DNA of 64,000 nucleotides from Candidatus Doudnabacteria bacterium RIFCSPHIGHO2_02_FULL_42_25 (GCA_001777665.1 MFEQ01000006.1:76956-140955), one strand, 5' to 3'. Shown: positions 24,214 through 33,459, counted from the stretch's first letter. A program made the numbers and translations. The notes: generated from the sequence alone by a model not told the origin.

Positions 24214-25197
24214 TTATTTATTGTATTCTTTCGCTTTAAATTTTGGATGCTTACGTAGCCAGGATTCTATTTGAGATTTCGTCTGTAATCCTTTGTGCGG
24301 TCCTGTATACAGTGCTACATTACCGCCATTGATCGTCCCCCAGGCTATAGCTTCAGGAACTGTTTTCCCATGAAAAATCGCAGCAGTAAATGCTGTACCA
24401 AAGGCATCTCCAGCGCCCGTTGCTTCTATAAGTGGGCCGGGGAAATGATCTAAGAACCAAATATTGGTTCCGTTCGAAGCATAAGCACCTGCGCGACCAT
24501 CAGTGATGACAGCAATTTTCACGCCCATTTTGTGCATACCATGCGCAAGTGATCGAATAGCTCTGGTTGTTTGTTGGGTCACCAGCTGTGCTTCTTCGCG
24601 GTTCAAAAATAAAATTTCAGTGCGTTTATAAATGCCGCCTAGAGCTTTTTTGCCCATCCGCATTTGGAATGTTCCGGGATTAAAGGCTAATTTCACCGAT
24701 TTATTTTTTTGTAAGTACCGATCAACTTCTTTGTGGAATTTTTCGGTTCCTTGAGCCATGGACGAAAAATAAACCCATTCTGTGCTCAAATTCGGCAGTG
24801 TATATTTAAATTTATTGTGCTTGAGTAGTATGGTTCGTTCGCCTTTGAACACCAAAACAAAATGATAATTAGTCGCTACACCTTTGTTGATACTAATATG
24901 GGATGTATCGACTTTTTCTTTCTTAAATTCGTTGAGAATATCTTGACCATGGGCGTCTTGACCGATGGCACCAATATAGGTACCTTTCATTCCGAGTCTG
25001 GACGAACCAATAGCATTGTTGGCTGAATTACCGCAAGCAGGAAGGACGATTAAATTCTCGTAAGGAATTTTATTAGCATAAGAAAAACAGATCTGGCAAT
25101 CCCCATGATTAATATTGCAATGCACCGAAGCCTCATGAACTTCAATAAAAGCATCGATGGTTGTATCACCTATGGAAACAATATCAAATTTAGCCAT
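24214..25197 (-). CDS. PfkB-family carbohydrate kinase
   Basis: 327 residues. The ribokinase fold begins DIVSIGDTTIDAFIEVHEA. The substrate Gly/Asn motif is ACGNSANNAIGSSRLGMKG near 55, and the catalytic anion hole is EATGAGDAFGTAFTAAIFHG near 255 with the base Asp. The sugar cannot be read from the sequence. Because it precedes fba and no classical pfkA lies in the window, it could phosphorylate fructose 6-phosphate, but a ribose- or adenosine-type substrate is equally possible. An internal HCNINHGDCQICFSY with several Cys/His may bind metal. Confidence 0.88.
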   Translation of the reverse strand: MAKFDIVSIGDTTIDAFIEVHEASVHCNINHGDCQICFSYANKIPYENLIVLPACGNSANNAIGSSRLGMKGTYIGAIGQDAHGQDILNEFKKEKVDTSHISINKGVATNYHFVLVFKGERTILLKHNKFKYTLPNLSTEWVYFSSMAQGTEKFHKEVDRYLQKNKSVKLAFNPGTFQMRMGKKALGGIYKRTEILFLNREEAQLVTQQTTRAIRSLAHGMHKMGVKIAVITDGRAGAYASNGTNIWFLDHFPGPLIEATGAGDAFGTAFTAAIFHGKTVPEAIAWGTINGGNVALYTGPHKGLQTKSQIESWLRKHPKFKAKEYNK

Positions 25198-25229
25198 TTT
25201 TGGTTTCTAAAAGCTTATTTTACGTCTTT

Positions 25230-25258
25230 ATTATAATGAAAACTTATCTTTTTGGCAA
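25230..25258 (-). promoter_or_regulatory. Promoter of the PfkB kinase-fba operon
   Basis: On the minus strand TTGCCA and TATAAT are separated by 17 bases, with about 30 bases to the ATG at 25197. Confidence 0.65.
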
Positions 25259-25323
25259 GAAAATTCCCCTCCTCGGTTCGAGAATAAAAACTGCTGTCTA
25301 ATTCTAGTATCTACCCCACCTAA

Positions 25324-25344
25324 CCTCCCCTGCTCCAGGGGAGG
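25324..25344 (-). terminator. CCTCCCC/GGGGAGG palindrome after the transketolase genes
   Basis: Perfect seven-base arms around TGCTCCA, 13 bases downstream of the transketolase C-subunit stop. It belongs to the dispersed family also seen at 7977 and 34310. The hairpin could end the upstream transcript, though a strong T-run is missing. Confidence 0.45.
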
Positions 25345-25356
25345 AACAACTGCACG

Positions 25357-26331
25357 CTATTTTCTTTTTACTACTCTCTTTACAGCAGCAACTATAGCCT
25401 TCGCGTCCATTCCCCATTTGGCGATCAGTTCATTAGGTTCGCCGGATTCCCCGAATTTGTCAGGCATGCCCACAAACTCTTGGGGTACTGGCAAATTTCT
25501 ACTTAAAGCTTCGGCCACCGCTGAGCCAACTCCACCTGTAATCTGATGTTCTTCTGCTGTGACAATGCATTTGGTTTTTTTAACTGATTCAACGAGGGTT
25601 TGTTCGTCTAGGGGCTTAACAGATGCCACGTTGATGACTTCGCATTCAATTCCTTCTTTGGTTAATTGATCAGCGGCTTGCAGGGCATAGTAAACTTGAG
25701 CGCCAGCTGCAGCGATCGTCACATCTTTGCCTTCGCGGTAAACAAAAGCTTTTCCGATTTCAAACGGGGTTTCTTCAGTAGTGAATTGAGGAGTTTTTTC
25801 TCTGGCCAATCGAATATAAACAGGCCCATTATGTTTGGCAGCTGCTAAAGTCGCTTTGCGAGCTTCAATTGCGTCTGCTGGGACTAATACCGTCATTCGC
25901 GGCAATACGCGCGTGATCGCGATATCTTCCATTCCTTGATGAGTAGCTCCATCTGGACCCACAGAAATACCTGCGTGCGAACCGACGATTTTGACATTGT
26001 TGCCAGAATAACAAATCGAAACGCGAATTTGGTCCCAATTTCTTCCCGGAGAAAATGTCGCGTAGGAAGTTATAAACGGAATATAGCCTTCGTGAGCAAA
26101 TCCAGCACCCAGTCCGGCTAAATTCTGTTCTGCTACTCCGACTTCGATAAACCGATCAGGGTACTGTTTAGAAAATTCAAGCATTCTAGTGGATTCGGTA
26201 AGGTCGCAACAAAGTCCGATAACTTTCGGATTTTCTTTGCCTAATATCAAAAGGCCTTCCCCGTATCCATTTCGGATCGGGACTTGTTTGATATCAGGAG
26301 CAAATAAATTGTCTATGAGTTTGACTGTCAT
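25357..26331 (-). CDS. Transketolase, C-terminal subunit
   Basis: 324 residues covering the pyrimidine-binding and C-terminal domains of transketolase. Segments include DLTESTRMLEFSKQYPDRFI, the cofactor-side VGVAEQNLAGLGAGFAHEG with the essential Glu, and GSHAGISVGPDGATHQGMED. The enzyme transfers two-carbon units in the pentose phosphate pathway. Here it is split into two genes, with the N-terminal half encoded just upstream (26403-27248), as in many archaea and some bacteria. The 71-base gap between the halves is filled by an inverted TACGAA/TTCGTA element. Confidence 0.93.
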   Translation of the reverse strand: MTVKLIDNLFAPDIKQVPIRNGYGEGLLILGKENPKVIGLCCDLTESTRMLEFSKQYPDRFIEVGVAEQNLAGLGAGFAHEGYIPFITSYATFSPGRNWDQIRVSICYSGNNVKIVGSHAGISVGPDGATHQGMEDIAITRVLPRMTVLVPADAIEARKATLAAAKHNGPVYIRLAREKTPQFTTEETPFEIGKAFVYREGKDVTIAAAGAQVYYALQAADQLTKEGIECEVINVASVKPLDEQTLVESVKKTKCIVTAEEHQITGGVGSAVAEALSRNLPVPQEFVGMPDKFGESGEPNELIAKWGMDAKAIVAAVKRVVKRK

Positions 26332-26402
26332 ATTAGTTCTACGAAAGTACGAATTCTCGAATTACGAACTGTTCGTAGTTTCGCAATTTCGTATTTCGTA
26401 GA
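26332..26402. repeat. TACGAA/TTCGTA inverted hexamer element
   Basis: Iterated TACGAA units on one side and TTCGTA units on the other form an imperfect hairpin. It fills the spacer between the two transketolase genes completely. Similar elements are at 38027, 40134, 41119, 42840 and 46409. Confidence 0.65.
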
Positions 26403-27248
26403 TTATTCATGCTCACTCCTTATCTTCCCTCCAAGTGTTCTTAATTCATCCAAGGCTTTTTTGGCTTCATCTTTTTCAAAAACTTTACTATGCCATTCGT
26501 ATCGATACTCCATGAAGTCCACACCTTTGCCGGGAATAGTGTGGCAAATAATTACTGTGGGTTTTTCATAAATCGCTTTGGCTTGATTGCAAGCATCGAT
26601 AATTTCGCGGATATTGTGACCATCAATTTCCAGGACATGCCAACCAAATGCCCTCCATTTATCAGCAAACGGCTCCAGCGGCATGATGTCTTCGGTATGA
26701 CCGTCAATTTGAATGTTGTTGCGATCGATAAGTCCTGTTAGATTTCGCAGTTTGTATTTCGATGCAAACATCGCTGCTTCCCAAGTTTGTCCTTCTTCTT
26801 GTTCCCCGTCACTCATGACGCAGTAAACTCGCCAGGGCTGTTTTTTTAAAATCAAACCTGCATAAGCCATGGCTGCTGCTTGCGATAAACCTTGGCCCAG
26901 CGGGCCAGAAGAGTTTTCAATCCCAGGTAGAGCTTCATTGTGTGGATGCCCATGAAGGCGTGTGCCTAATTTTCGAAGTGTCGCTAATTCACTAGTGGGG
27001 AAAAATCCGGCATGTGCCATAGTCGCATACCACACAGGGTTAATATGCCCGCAAGAAAGTACAAATCTGTCCCGACTCTCCATCTGAGGGTTCTTCGGAT
27101 CATAGTTCATTACTCCGAAGTAAAGCGCAGTAAATACGTCGGCCATATCCAAAGGCCCGGCAACATGTCCTGATTTGGCGGAGACAAGCATCCTGATGAT
27201 GTCTTGTCTGATTTCATTCGCTTTGAGTTCGAGCTGTTCTAAGTTCAT
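26403..27248 (-). CDS. Transketolase, N-terminal subunit
   Basis: 281 residues forming the thiamine-pyrophosphate-binding half. Seen are RDRFVLSCGHINPVWYATMA, SSGPLGQGLSQAAAMAYAG, and the ThDP motif VMSDGEQEEGQTWEAAMFAS with RNNIQIDG about 25 residues later. It works with the subunit encoded at 25357 as a heteromeric enzyme. It lies ten bases after rpe in the carbon operon and is followed by the hexamer-repeat spacer. Confidence 0.93.
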   Translation of the reverse strand: MNLEQLELKANEIRQDIIRMLVSAKSGHVAGPLDMADVFTALYFGVMNYDPKNPQMESRDRFVLSCGHINPVWYATMAHAGFFPTSELATLRKLGTRLHGHPHNEALPGIENSSGPLGQGLSQAAAMAYAGLILKKQPWRVYCVMSDGEQEEGQTWEAAMFASKYKLRNLTGLIDRNNIQIDGHTEDIMPLEPFADKWRAFGWHVLEIDGHNIREIIDACNQAKAIYEKPTVIICHTIPGKGVDFMEYRYEWHSKVFEKDEAKKALDELRTLGGKIRSEHE

Positions 27249-27258
27249 AAGGGGAATA

Positions 27259-27912
27259 TTATAATTCTATATCTTTTCTAAGACTTTCCAAAGCTTCTTG
27301 CTCATTCGGGCTTTGTAAAATACTGGAACCAGCCACTATAATATTTGCTCCGGCTTCAGCCACATCATGCGCAACACCAACTTTCACGCCGCCATCTACA
27401 ACTATAATTAAAGTTTTAGACAAAGATCTTAATTCCTCAACCTTATCTATTATTGAAGGAATAAACTCCCGCCCCTGTGCCCCTGGATGAATTCCCATGA
27501 CCTGGACCATGTCTACTTTCTGTAAATATTTTCCTAATCGGTGGACCGCTGTTTCGGGATTGATCGCTATTCCGATCTGAAAACCCAAATTTTTTCCGTG
27601 CGCAATGACTTGATCCATATCTGGTTCATCCACTGCTTCATAATGAAATATAACTTGCTTGAATCCTATTTCTTTAGCTTTCTCAAAATATTGTTGTGGC
27701 ATCATGGTCATAAAATGAGCCATGAGAATCAAAGGCGAAGATTTTAGGAAATCCAATGCATCGGGCATGACAGTGGTTCGATCGACAAACACATCATCCA
27801 TAAAGTCCACGTGTAGAATCCGAAAATACTGACTTAATCCAAATAGATCTGAATACTTTTTTCTGAAATCTGATATATCATTAGTGAGTATCGCTGGTGC
27901 TAATTCTGTCAT
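27259..27912 (-). CDS. rpe: Ribulose-phosphate 3-epimerase family protein
   Basis: 217-residue TIM barrel of the pentose phosphate pathway. Metal and acid residues appear as HVDFMDDVFVDRTT near 34, LMAHFMTMMP near 62, VMGIHPGAQGREF near 138 and IVVDGGVKV with AGSSIL at the C-terminal phosphate site. The canonical HLMV is altered to HFMT, so the substrate could differ slightly from ribulose 5-phosphate. The context (rpiB, transketolase) supports the epimerase call. Its start overlaps the rpiB stop by four bases. Confidence 0.87.
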   Translation of the reverse strand: MTELAPAILTNDISDFRKKYSDLFGLSQYFRILHVDFMDDVFVDRTTVMPDALDFLKSSPLILMAHFMTMMPQQYFEKAKEIGFKQVIFHYEAVDEPDMDQVIAHGKNLGFQIGIAINPETAVHRLGKYLQKVDMVQVMGIHPGAQGREFIPSIIDKVEELRSLSKTLIIVVDGGVKVGVAHDVAEAGANIIVAGSSILQSPNEQEALESLRKDIEL

Positions 27913-28358
27913 AAATTAATATCGATCTTTCGGACTTTGTTGACTCGTCGCAAGAACCGTTCTTCTTTTGCAAATGGCGTGGTTAAGAAAGTTTGGACAA
28001 TATTTTTAGCTAAATCAAGAGTTGTATAATCTGCCGCCAGACACAAAATATTGACATCATCGTCATTCCGCGCTGCATGAGCTGATTTTTCGTTCCAGGC
28101 CACTGCGGCTCGAGCGCCCTTCGCCTTGTTGGCAACGATACATTCCCCCTGACCTGATCGGCAAATCAAAATTCCAAATGAACCATGTTCGTGCCCGACT
28201 TTCACTGCCACAGGCCAGGCAAAATCCGGATAATCATCCTCGGGGTCAAACTTGTCATTTCCAAAATCCTCATAGCTGTGCCCCCATTCTTTCAGCCAAT
28301 TTTTGATTTCTTCTTTTAATTTGTAACCCCCATGATCAGCTCCTAGGTAAACTTTCAT
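27909..28358 (-). CDS. rpiB: Ribose-5-phosphate isomerase B
   Basis: 149 residues, RpiB/LacAB family, interconverting ribose and ribulose 5-phosphates. Visible are GADHGGYKLKEEIKNWL, the active-site loop LICRSGQGECIVANKAKGAR (with Ser in RSGQG and Cys in ECIVAN) and CLAADYTT. Length is normal. It overlaps tpiA upstream and rpe downstream by four bases each, so the three enzymes are translationally coupled. Confidence 0.94.
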   Translation of the reverse strand: MKVYLGADHGGYKLKEEIKNWLKEWGHSYEDFGNDKFDPEDDYPDFAWPVAVKVGHEHGSFGILICRSGQGECIVANKAKGARAAVAWNEKSAHAARNDDDVNILCLAADYTTLDLAKNIVQTFLTTPFAKEERFLRRVNKVRKIDINL

Positions 28359-29131
28359 TTATGTACACTTTCTCGATTAAATTCCGTGACTACTTGCCAG
28401 AAATTATCTGAATCCAAACTGGCTGCCCCGACCAATGCACCATCAATTTCCGGATATTTAGCATACTCGTGAACGTTATCTTTGTTTACAGTACCACCGT
28501 ACAACACTCTGATGTTTCTCGCAACTCCTTTGGCCAATTTTTTCTCCAGTAAACTATAGATGTGATTAATTAATTCCAAAGCGTGTTCACCTGTTGCAGG
28601 ATACGAATGCCTGGAAGTGGATATACTCCAAGTCGGTTCATAAACATAAATAATATTTTCTAATTCTTTCGGTTCTAAATGTTTCGTAACTTTATTAAAT
28701 TGTTTGGTCACGATAGCTTTCATTTCGTCCTTCGTTGCATCTTCTTCTGCACCCAAACATACTATAGGGGTCAGTTTATATTTCAGGGCAGTAAAAATTT
28801 TCGCATTGACTATTGAGTCTGTTTCGCCTAAATTTAACCGCCTCTCGGAGTGGCCCAGTATAACATAATTAGCTTTCCATTGTTTGACTTGAGACGCTGA
28901 AATCTCACCCGTCATGGCCCCATGTTCGACCCAACTGATATTTTGGGCTCCTAGCGAAAGGTGGTGCGTGTAGTGGCTTAATGCTGGCAAATATACAAAT
29001 GGCGCGCAAATCACTACTTCAACATTATCAACCACTGAAGACATACGGTGCTCAATCGCAGACACCAAATGCCTAGCCTCTTCCACAGTCTGCGGGTTCA
29101 TTTTCCAGTTGGCAATAATTAATTTCTTCAT
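28355..29131 (-). CDS. tpiA: Triosephosphate isomerase
   Basis: 258-residue barrel interconverting dihydroxyacetone phosphate and glyceraldehyde 3-phosphate. Catalytic residues are seen as ANWKMNPQ (Asn, Lys), ILGHSERR (His), VYEPTWSISTSRHS (Glu; the usual WAIGTG loop reads WSISTS) and LYGGTVNKDNV at the phosphate site. The loop-6 change is the only unusual point. It follows galT by one base. Confidence 0.95.
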   Translation of the reverse strand: MKKLIIANWKMNPQTVEEARHLVSAIEHRMSSVVDNVEVVICAPFVYLPALSHYTHHLSLGAQNISWVEHGAMTGEISASQVKQWKANYVILGHSERRLNLGETDSIVNAKIFTALKYKLTPIVCLGAEEDATKDEMKAIVTKQFNKVTKHLEPKELENIIYVYEPTWSISTSRHSYPATGEHALELINHIYSLLEKKLAKGVARNIRVLYGGTVNKDNVHEYAKYPEIDGALVGAASLDSDNFWQVVTEFNRESVHK

Positions 29132-29132
29132 C

Positions 29133-30131
29133 TTATTTCTGCCTAAATATGTCGGCGGACATTTCGGGCAATACTGTGTTTACGTAGACGTCACTTCCGA
29201 GTTCAAATCCACCCCAAACGTTTAATCGAGGCAATATTTCTAGATGCCAATGATAGCTTCGCTCGTCATAGCGAGAAAGTAATGAATGCGAAATTGGCAA
29301 AGAATGAATGTAGTAATTATATGCTGGATTATTCAGTTTATAGTGAAGCTTCTGGAGTACAATTTTTAAAACTAAACCCAACGATTTTCTTTCTTTAGCC
29401 GTAATTTCCATAAAACTGGCTTGGTGACGTTTCGGGATAATTCGCATCGCGTACGGCACTCTAGCGGCAAACGGCGCAAATACCAGAAAGTCTTCATTGT
29501 CCAAAATAATTCGTTCCCGATCCGAAATTTCTTTGAGAATCATTTCGCAATAAATGCATGCCCCTTCAGATTTAAAAAAAACATAACATCCAGTAACCTC
29601 GTCATGTAAATGTTCCGGAACAAAAGGTGTCGCAAAAATTTGTGAATGAGGATGAATAAGCGAAGCTCCTCCAGCGAAACCGTGATTTTGCAAGATATGC
29701 ACATATTCGACTTCGGAATGATTGGATAATTCTGTCATTCGCTCTTGATAGACTTTCAAATTTAAATCCATAAGTTCATCAGATAAAAAACCGGTCAAAA
29801 CATTGTGTGGACGAGTAACGACCACTTCGTGATCTCCAATTCCTTCACGGACTCGATAAAAGTCCGATCGTTCACGACCACCCGAATGCCCTAGTGCTTC
29901 AAACTTATTCAGGATTACTCTCACTTTCCAGTTCTTGCCCTTCGGATGAGCGGCAACTTCCAAATTAAATTCTTCTTTCCCAGCACAAAACGGACAAGTT
30001 ATGTCGTGTTCGGGAACGGTTTTTGGATTTGGAGTCGCCGGGGCATGCTTAAAATCCTCTGGTCTTGAGGCTCTATTTGGAGCAAATAATACCCAGTGTT
30101 GGGAGACGATATCTTGTCGAAATTCAGACAA
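29133..30131 (-). CDS. galT: Galactose-1-phosphate uridylyltransferase family
   Basis: 332-residue HIT-superfamily nucleotidyltransferase that exchanges UMP between UDP-glucose and galactose 1-phosphate. The N-terminal part carries FRQDIVSQHWVLFAPNRA and the metal site CPFCAGKE. The nucleophilic histidine lies in SLIHPHSQIFA near 165 and a second metal site in CIYCEM. It is followed directly by tpiA. A role in feeding galactose into nucleotide-sugar pools is inferred from the family; some relatives are ADP-glucose or ATP phosphorylases. Confidence 0.88.
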   Translation of the reverse strand: MSEFRQDIVSQHWVLFAPNRASRPEDFKHAPATPNPKTVPEHDITCPFCAGKEEFNLEVAAHPKGKNWKVRVILNKFEALGHSGGRERSDFYRVREGIGDHEVVVTRPHNVLTGFLSDELMDLNLKVYQERMTELSNHSEVEYVHILQNHGFAGGASLIHPHSQIFATPFVPEHLHDEVTGCYVFFKSEGACIYCEMILKEISDRERIILDNEDFLVFAPFAARVPYAMRIIPKRHQASFMEITAKERKSLGLVLKIVLQKLHYKLNNPAYNYYIHSLPISHSLLSRYDERSYHWHLEILPRLNVWGGFELGSDVYVNTVLPEMSADIFRQK

Positions 30132-30135
30132 ATGT

Positions 30136-30657
30136 TTACTTAGTTATAAAATGAAATGTTAACAAAACTGGTCGCATCAAATTTTCTGTGCCGTTCACAA
30201 CATACAATTTCTTGTTGTGCGTTGCCATGATTATGATCTCACTGTGTCCTCCGCCCAAATCATTTACTAATCGCGTCGCAATAATCCCACCAAGTGTCGT
30301 GTTAGTTTCAGATATTATTTTAAGATTTTTTCGGATTCCGACAGATGAACTCGGATCTGCGACGGTCACCGTGACACCACTGTCTGATAATTCTGGAGGT
30401 AGGAATGTCACGCTAGAGGCTTCAGCCTCAATAGCCCAGTCTGCCGGGTACCTGACTCCAAATCCCAATCTGGAATCGCTGTAACTATGGAAGGAAGAAA
30501 AAACACTATCAGCTTCACTGGAAATGTTTAGATCAGAAATCTTGATATAACTAATCAAAGCTAAAGCAACGATCAAGGCATAAGCCAGCGCCCAGATCAA
30601 CCACCGGTTATGATGGATTTTTATTTTATGTAGATGGTATAGTTTTCTTTTTGCCAT
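30136..30657 (-). CDS. Membrane-anchored PsbP-like protein
   Basis: 173 residues. The basic N-terminus and one membrane segment (about 18-38, LIWALAYALIVALALISYI) are followed by an external domain starting YSDSRLGFGVRYPADWAIEA. The F-x-Y-P-x-x-W signature is typical of PsbP-like/SCP domains widespread in CPR surface proteins. The function is unknown. It ends four bases before galT and begins beside a CCGCCAGCTGGCGG palindrome. Confidence 0.75.
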   Translation of the reverse strand: MAKRKLYHLHKIKIHHNRWLIWALAYALIVALALISYIKISDLNISSEADSVFSSFHSYSDSRLGFGVRYPADWAIEAEASSVTFLPPELSDSGVTVTVADPSSSVGIRKNLKIISETNTTLGGIIATRLVNDLGGGHSEIIIMATHNKKLYVVNGTENLMRPVLLTFHFITK

Positions 30658-30665
30658 TTTGTTTT

Positions 30666-30681
30666 CCGCCAGCTGGCGGAT
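30666..30681. repeat. TCCGCCAGCTGGCGGA palindrome
   Basis: A 16-bp perfect palindrome, identical in core to the one at 11127-11144, lying between two genes. Confidence 0.6.
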
Positions 30682-30691
30682 TAATTAATTA

Positions 30692-30979
30692 TTATGTAAA
30701 TTTAACACTAATCAAATATAATCCTACAGTCCCTCCTAAAAGAATAATGAAATATGTAAAAATATTGCTTTGGGCTCGATGTAATAATTTGGTCCAGAAA
30801 TATATAATAAATGATAAAATTGCTAATCCGATCAGGAGACCGGCATTGACTTTTTCGTCAAAAATAAATGCCAAAAATATGTTAACAAAGAAGTAACCAA
30901 CTGCAAGCCACACCAGTCTATTTTCATCGATATAGCGGGCGAATGTCGCTAGGATGAACAGAAAAAGTATATCTATCAT
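30692..30979 (-). CDS. Small integral membrane protein, 95 aa
   Basis: Three or four hydrophobic segments (about 2-14, 24-40, 46-63 and 75-93) with short loops; a positively charged loop ENRLVW follows the first. No family is recognised. Its start overlaps the ruvX stop by four bases, so it belongs to the htrA-ruvX run. Confidence 0.75.
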   Translation of the reverse strand: MIDILFLFILATFARYIDENRLVWLAVGYFFVNIFLAFIFDEKVNAGLLIGLAILSFIIYFWTKLLHRAQSNIFTYFIILLGGTVGLYLISVKFT

Positions 30980-31380
30980 TTATTTGTGTCTAAATATTGC
31001 TGCAGCATAATTTGGGCTGCGATATTATCTTTAATTGTCCTCTGTTTCTTTTCTTTCATTCCAGCCTCGTGTAATTTATTCCTTGCTTGAACTGACGAAA
31101 ACCTTTCATCGACTAATTCAAATTTGCAACTGGTGTACTCCTTTAGGATTCTTACAAAATCTTCAACTCGGGTAGCGCTGGCGGCTCGGTCGCCCGATAA
31201 ATTTTTCGGGTTCCCGATTATGATTTTTTCTACATCTAGATCCGTAATAATTTTTTTAATTTCAGATACTGCGACTTTTGCATCAATCACTTTATCTAAA
31301 GGAAATGCGATTGTAGCTTCTGGATCAGAAATAGCAGCACCGATTCTTACATCACCCCAATCTAACGCTAAAATTCTCAT
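30976..31380 (-). CDS. ruvX: YqgF/RuvX family nuclease
   Basis: 134 residues with an RNase H-like fold, implicated in Holliday-junction resolution or pre-16S rRNA 5' maturation. The first acidic motif is LALDWGDVRIGAAISD; the middle carries IIIGNPKNLSGDRAASA and the third site VDERFSSVQARNKL. The family's last acidic site is represented by IKDNIAAQIMLQQYL (Asp). Length is typical. It overlaps htrA at the 5' side and the small membrane gene at the 3' side. Confidence 0.93.
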   Translation of the reverse strand: MRILALDWGDVRIGAAISDPEATIAFPLDKVIDAKVAVSEIKKIITDLDVEKIIIGNPKNLSGDRAASATRVEDFVRILKEYTSCKFELVDERFSSVQARNKLHEAGMKEKKQRTIKDNIAAQIMLQQYLDTNK

Positions 31381-32579
31381 TTAGACTCACCCAATGTTAC
31401 CGTGATTGTTTTTTCTTCACCACGGCTCAAAATCTTCATTGTGACCTGATCATCAGGGTTAAAATTCTTTAATTCAGCAGCTAAACTGTTTTCCTGCTCG
31501 ATCTTTTTGCCGTTGATTTCCAAAATAATGTCATTCTCGCGAAGCCCGGCTTTATCAGCAGCTGAACCGGGTATGACTGCTGGGTTGGAAGGAGTGCCTC
31601 CAGATACAATTAAAGCTCCATAATCGACTTCTAAATTATTTTCTTCCTTCAGAGTCTGATTAATCAAAACATAGCGGATTCCTAAGAAAGGTTTAACAAT
31701 TCGTCCAAATTTTCGAAAACTATCTAAGTCTCGTTTCGCATCATTAATCGGTATCGCAAATCCCAAGAGCTGGCCTTGAGAATCAATGGCAGTATTAATC
31801 CCAATCACAGAGCCGCCGATATCTAATAATGGTCCACCAGAATTCCCTGGATTAATGGCAGCATCTGTTTGAATTACTCCTTCTAGCTGTTCTGCAGTAC
31901 TGCCTCCACTCGCTGTTATAGACCTCCCAATCCCAGAAACCACTCCAGTCGTAACTGTATTTTGGTATTGGCCCAGTGAATTACCAATCGCAATAACTGA
32001 TTGGCCGATTTCTAAGTTGGCGGAATCTCCGAGTATTAAAGTCGGCAACCCGCTGGCGTCAATCTTGACTAAAGCAATATCATTTACCGGATCCCTGGAA
32101 AGAACTGTCGCGTCGTATTTTTTTCCATCAGTGGTTAGAACTGTGTACGTTGCTGTCGTATCTTCGACCACATGTTTGTTGGTCATGATCAATCCGTCAT
32201 CAGTTATAATAAATCCGGTACCACCTCCGATTTCTTGAACGTCGGGTATCGGCCCAAAATTGAACGGCGAAGTAGAATAACCTGGAATTTTATTTAAATC
32301 TTTCGAGACTATGATCGAAACCACCGCTGGTGAAGATTTATTTACGACATCGATCACTGCGGAGCTCTCGTCGACAGACACGGTTCGTACATCGCCCAAA
32401 GATGTTATAGAAAGTCCTCTCTCACCGAGGAAAGCTGATCCAAAAACCGCGCCTGCTATCCCAAAAAGAAAACTCAATAAAGCCACCACGCCCAATAATT
32501 TCAGGTGGTTCTGGTCTGATTTATCCGAAACTTCCGAAAAGCTCGGAAGTAAACTTTTATCCTCGTTAGAATTGCTCAT
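31377..32579 (-). CDS. htrA: HtrA/DegP-type serine protease
   Basis: 400 residues. Cytoplasmic N-terminus, one membrane anchor (about 28-50, LLGVVALLSFLFGIAGAVFG), trypsin-like protease domain (about 75-275) and one PDZ domain (about 290-395). The catalytic triad is visible in NKHVVEDTT (His), DPVNDIALVKID (Asp) and INPGNSGGPLLD (Ser). It degrades or refolds misfolded proteins outside the cytoplasmic membrane. It starts 22 bases after map and overlaps ruvX by four bases. Confidence 0.96.
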   Translation of the reverse strand: MSNSNEDKSLLPSFSEVSDKSDQNHLKLLGVVALLSFLFGIAGAVFGSAFLGERGLSITSLGDVRTVSVDESSAVIDVVNKSSPAVVSIIVSKDLNKIPGYSTSPFNFGPIPDVQEIGGGTGFIITDDGLIMTNKHVVEDTTATYTVLTTDGKKYDATVLSRDPVNDIALVKIDASGLPTLILGDSANLEIGQSVIAIGNSLGQYQNTVTTGVVSGIGRSITASGGSTAEQLEGVIQTDAAINPGNSGGPLLDIGGSVIGINTAIDSQGQLLGFAIPINDAKRDLDSFRKFGRIVKPFLGIRYVLINQTLKEENNLEVDYGALIVSGGTPSNPAVIPGSAADKAGLRENDIILEINGKKIEQENSLAAELKNFNPDDQVTMKILSRGEEKTITVTLGESK

Positions 32580-32601
32580 CGTGCCTATATTATACCATAT
32601 T

Positions 32602-33360
32602 TTAGGTCAGGATCTCAAATCCATCCTCCGTGACCAATATTGTGTGTTCTCTATGTGCAGACCAACCGCCATCTTCAGTGACTATAGTCCAATTATCAGG
32701 TGCAAAATTGATTTTCCATCCATTTTCATTCACCATGGGCTCTATCGCCAAGACCATTCCTTGAACTAATTTAGTCCCGGTGCCCTTTTTCCCGAAACAA
32801 GGAACTTCTGGTTCTTCATGTACAGCTTTTCCTACGCCGTGACCGACTAATTCTCGTACAACTTGAAAATTATATTTCTTAGTAGTTGATTCTATGGCAA
32901 ATCCTATGTCTCCAGTGAATTTCCCGGGTTTAACTTCGGATAATCCGGCTTCCAAGCTTCTTTCAGCTGCTTCTATAAGCTTTAATTTCTTCTCTGAAAC
33001 GTTACCAACTGGGACTGTAATCGCGGAGTCTGTATATAATCCCTGGTAAATTACTCCGAGATCTAAACCAACAATGTCCCCGTCTTGTAAAATTTTATCT
33101 TTCCCTGGAACACCATGGACAACTTCATTATTTCGACTAACACACAGACTCGCAGGGAAAGCGGGATCGCCCACCTGCGATCGATAATTCTTAAAAGAGG
33201 GTTTACCGCCCATTTTAATTATTTCTGTTTCCGCCAACTCATCTAACTCTGCTGCTGAAACTCCAGGCTTAACCTTACTTGCGACCATGTTTAAAACAGT
33301 GGCAAGAATTTTGCCACCTTGGCGGAGAATTTTAATTTCGTTTGGATCTTTGGTAATCAT
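32602..33360 (-). CDS. map: Methionine aminopeptidase, type I
   Basis: 252 residues; removes N-terminal Met from nascent proteins. Metal ligands are visible in GLDLGVIYQGLYTDSA (two Asp), GHGVGKAVHEEPEVP (His), AIEPMVNENGW (Glu) and the final Glu in the C-terminal REHTILVTEDGFEIL. In most bacteria map follows adk after secY. Here two kinases and two orphan genes lie between, and infA, rpmJ, rpsM and rpsK do not follow. Confidence 0.96.
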   Translation of the reverse strand: MITKDPNEIKILRQGGKILATVLNMVASKVKPGVSAAELDELAETEIIKMGGKPSFKNYRSQVGDPAFPASLCVSRNNEVVHGVPGKDKILQDGDIVGLDLGVIYQGLYTDSAITVPVGNVSEKKLKLIEAAERSLEAGLSEVKPGKFTGDIGFAIESTTKKYNFQVVRELVGHGVGKAVHEEPEVPCFGKKGTGTKLVQGMVLAIEPMVNENGWKINFAPDNWTIVTEDGGWSAHREHTILVTEDGFEILT

Positions 33361-33424
33361 ATGGTCTTTAATATTTTATATGTATTTCCATGCCTTAGCA
33401 ACCCTAGATAAGGCCGTTCCTTTT

Positions 33425-33453
33425 TTGACACTCTTGTCAAGGCTCGATATAAT
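33425..33453 (+). promoter_or_regulatory. Promoter with inverted repeat over the -35
   Basis: TTGACA at 33425-33430 and TATAAT at 33448-33453 with a 17-base spacer. TTGACA-CTCT-TGTCAA forms an inverted repeat over the -35 region. The ATG at 33460 is seven bases after the -10 box, so the message is leaderless. Confidence 0.75.
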
Positions 33454-33459
33454 TTATAT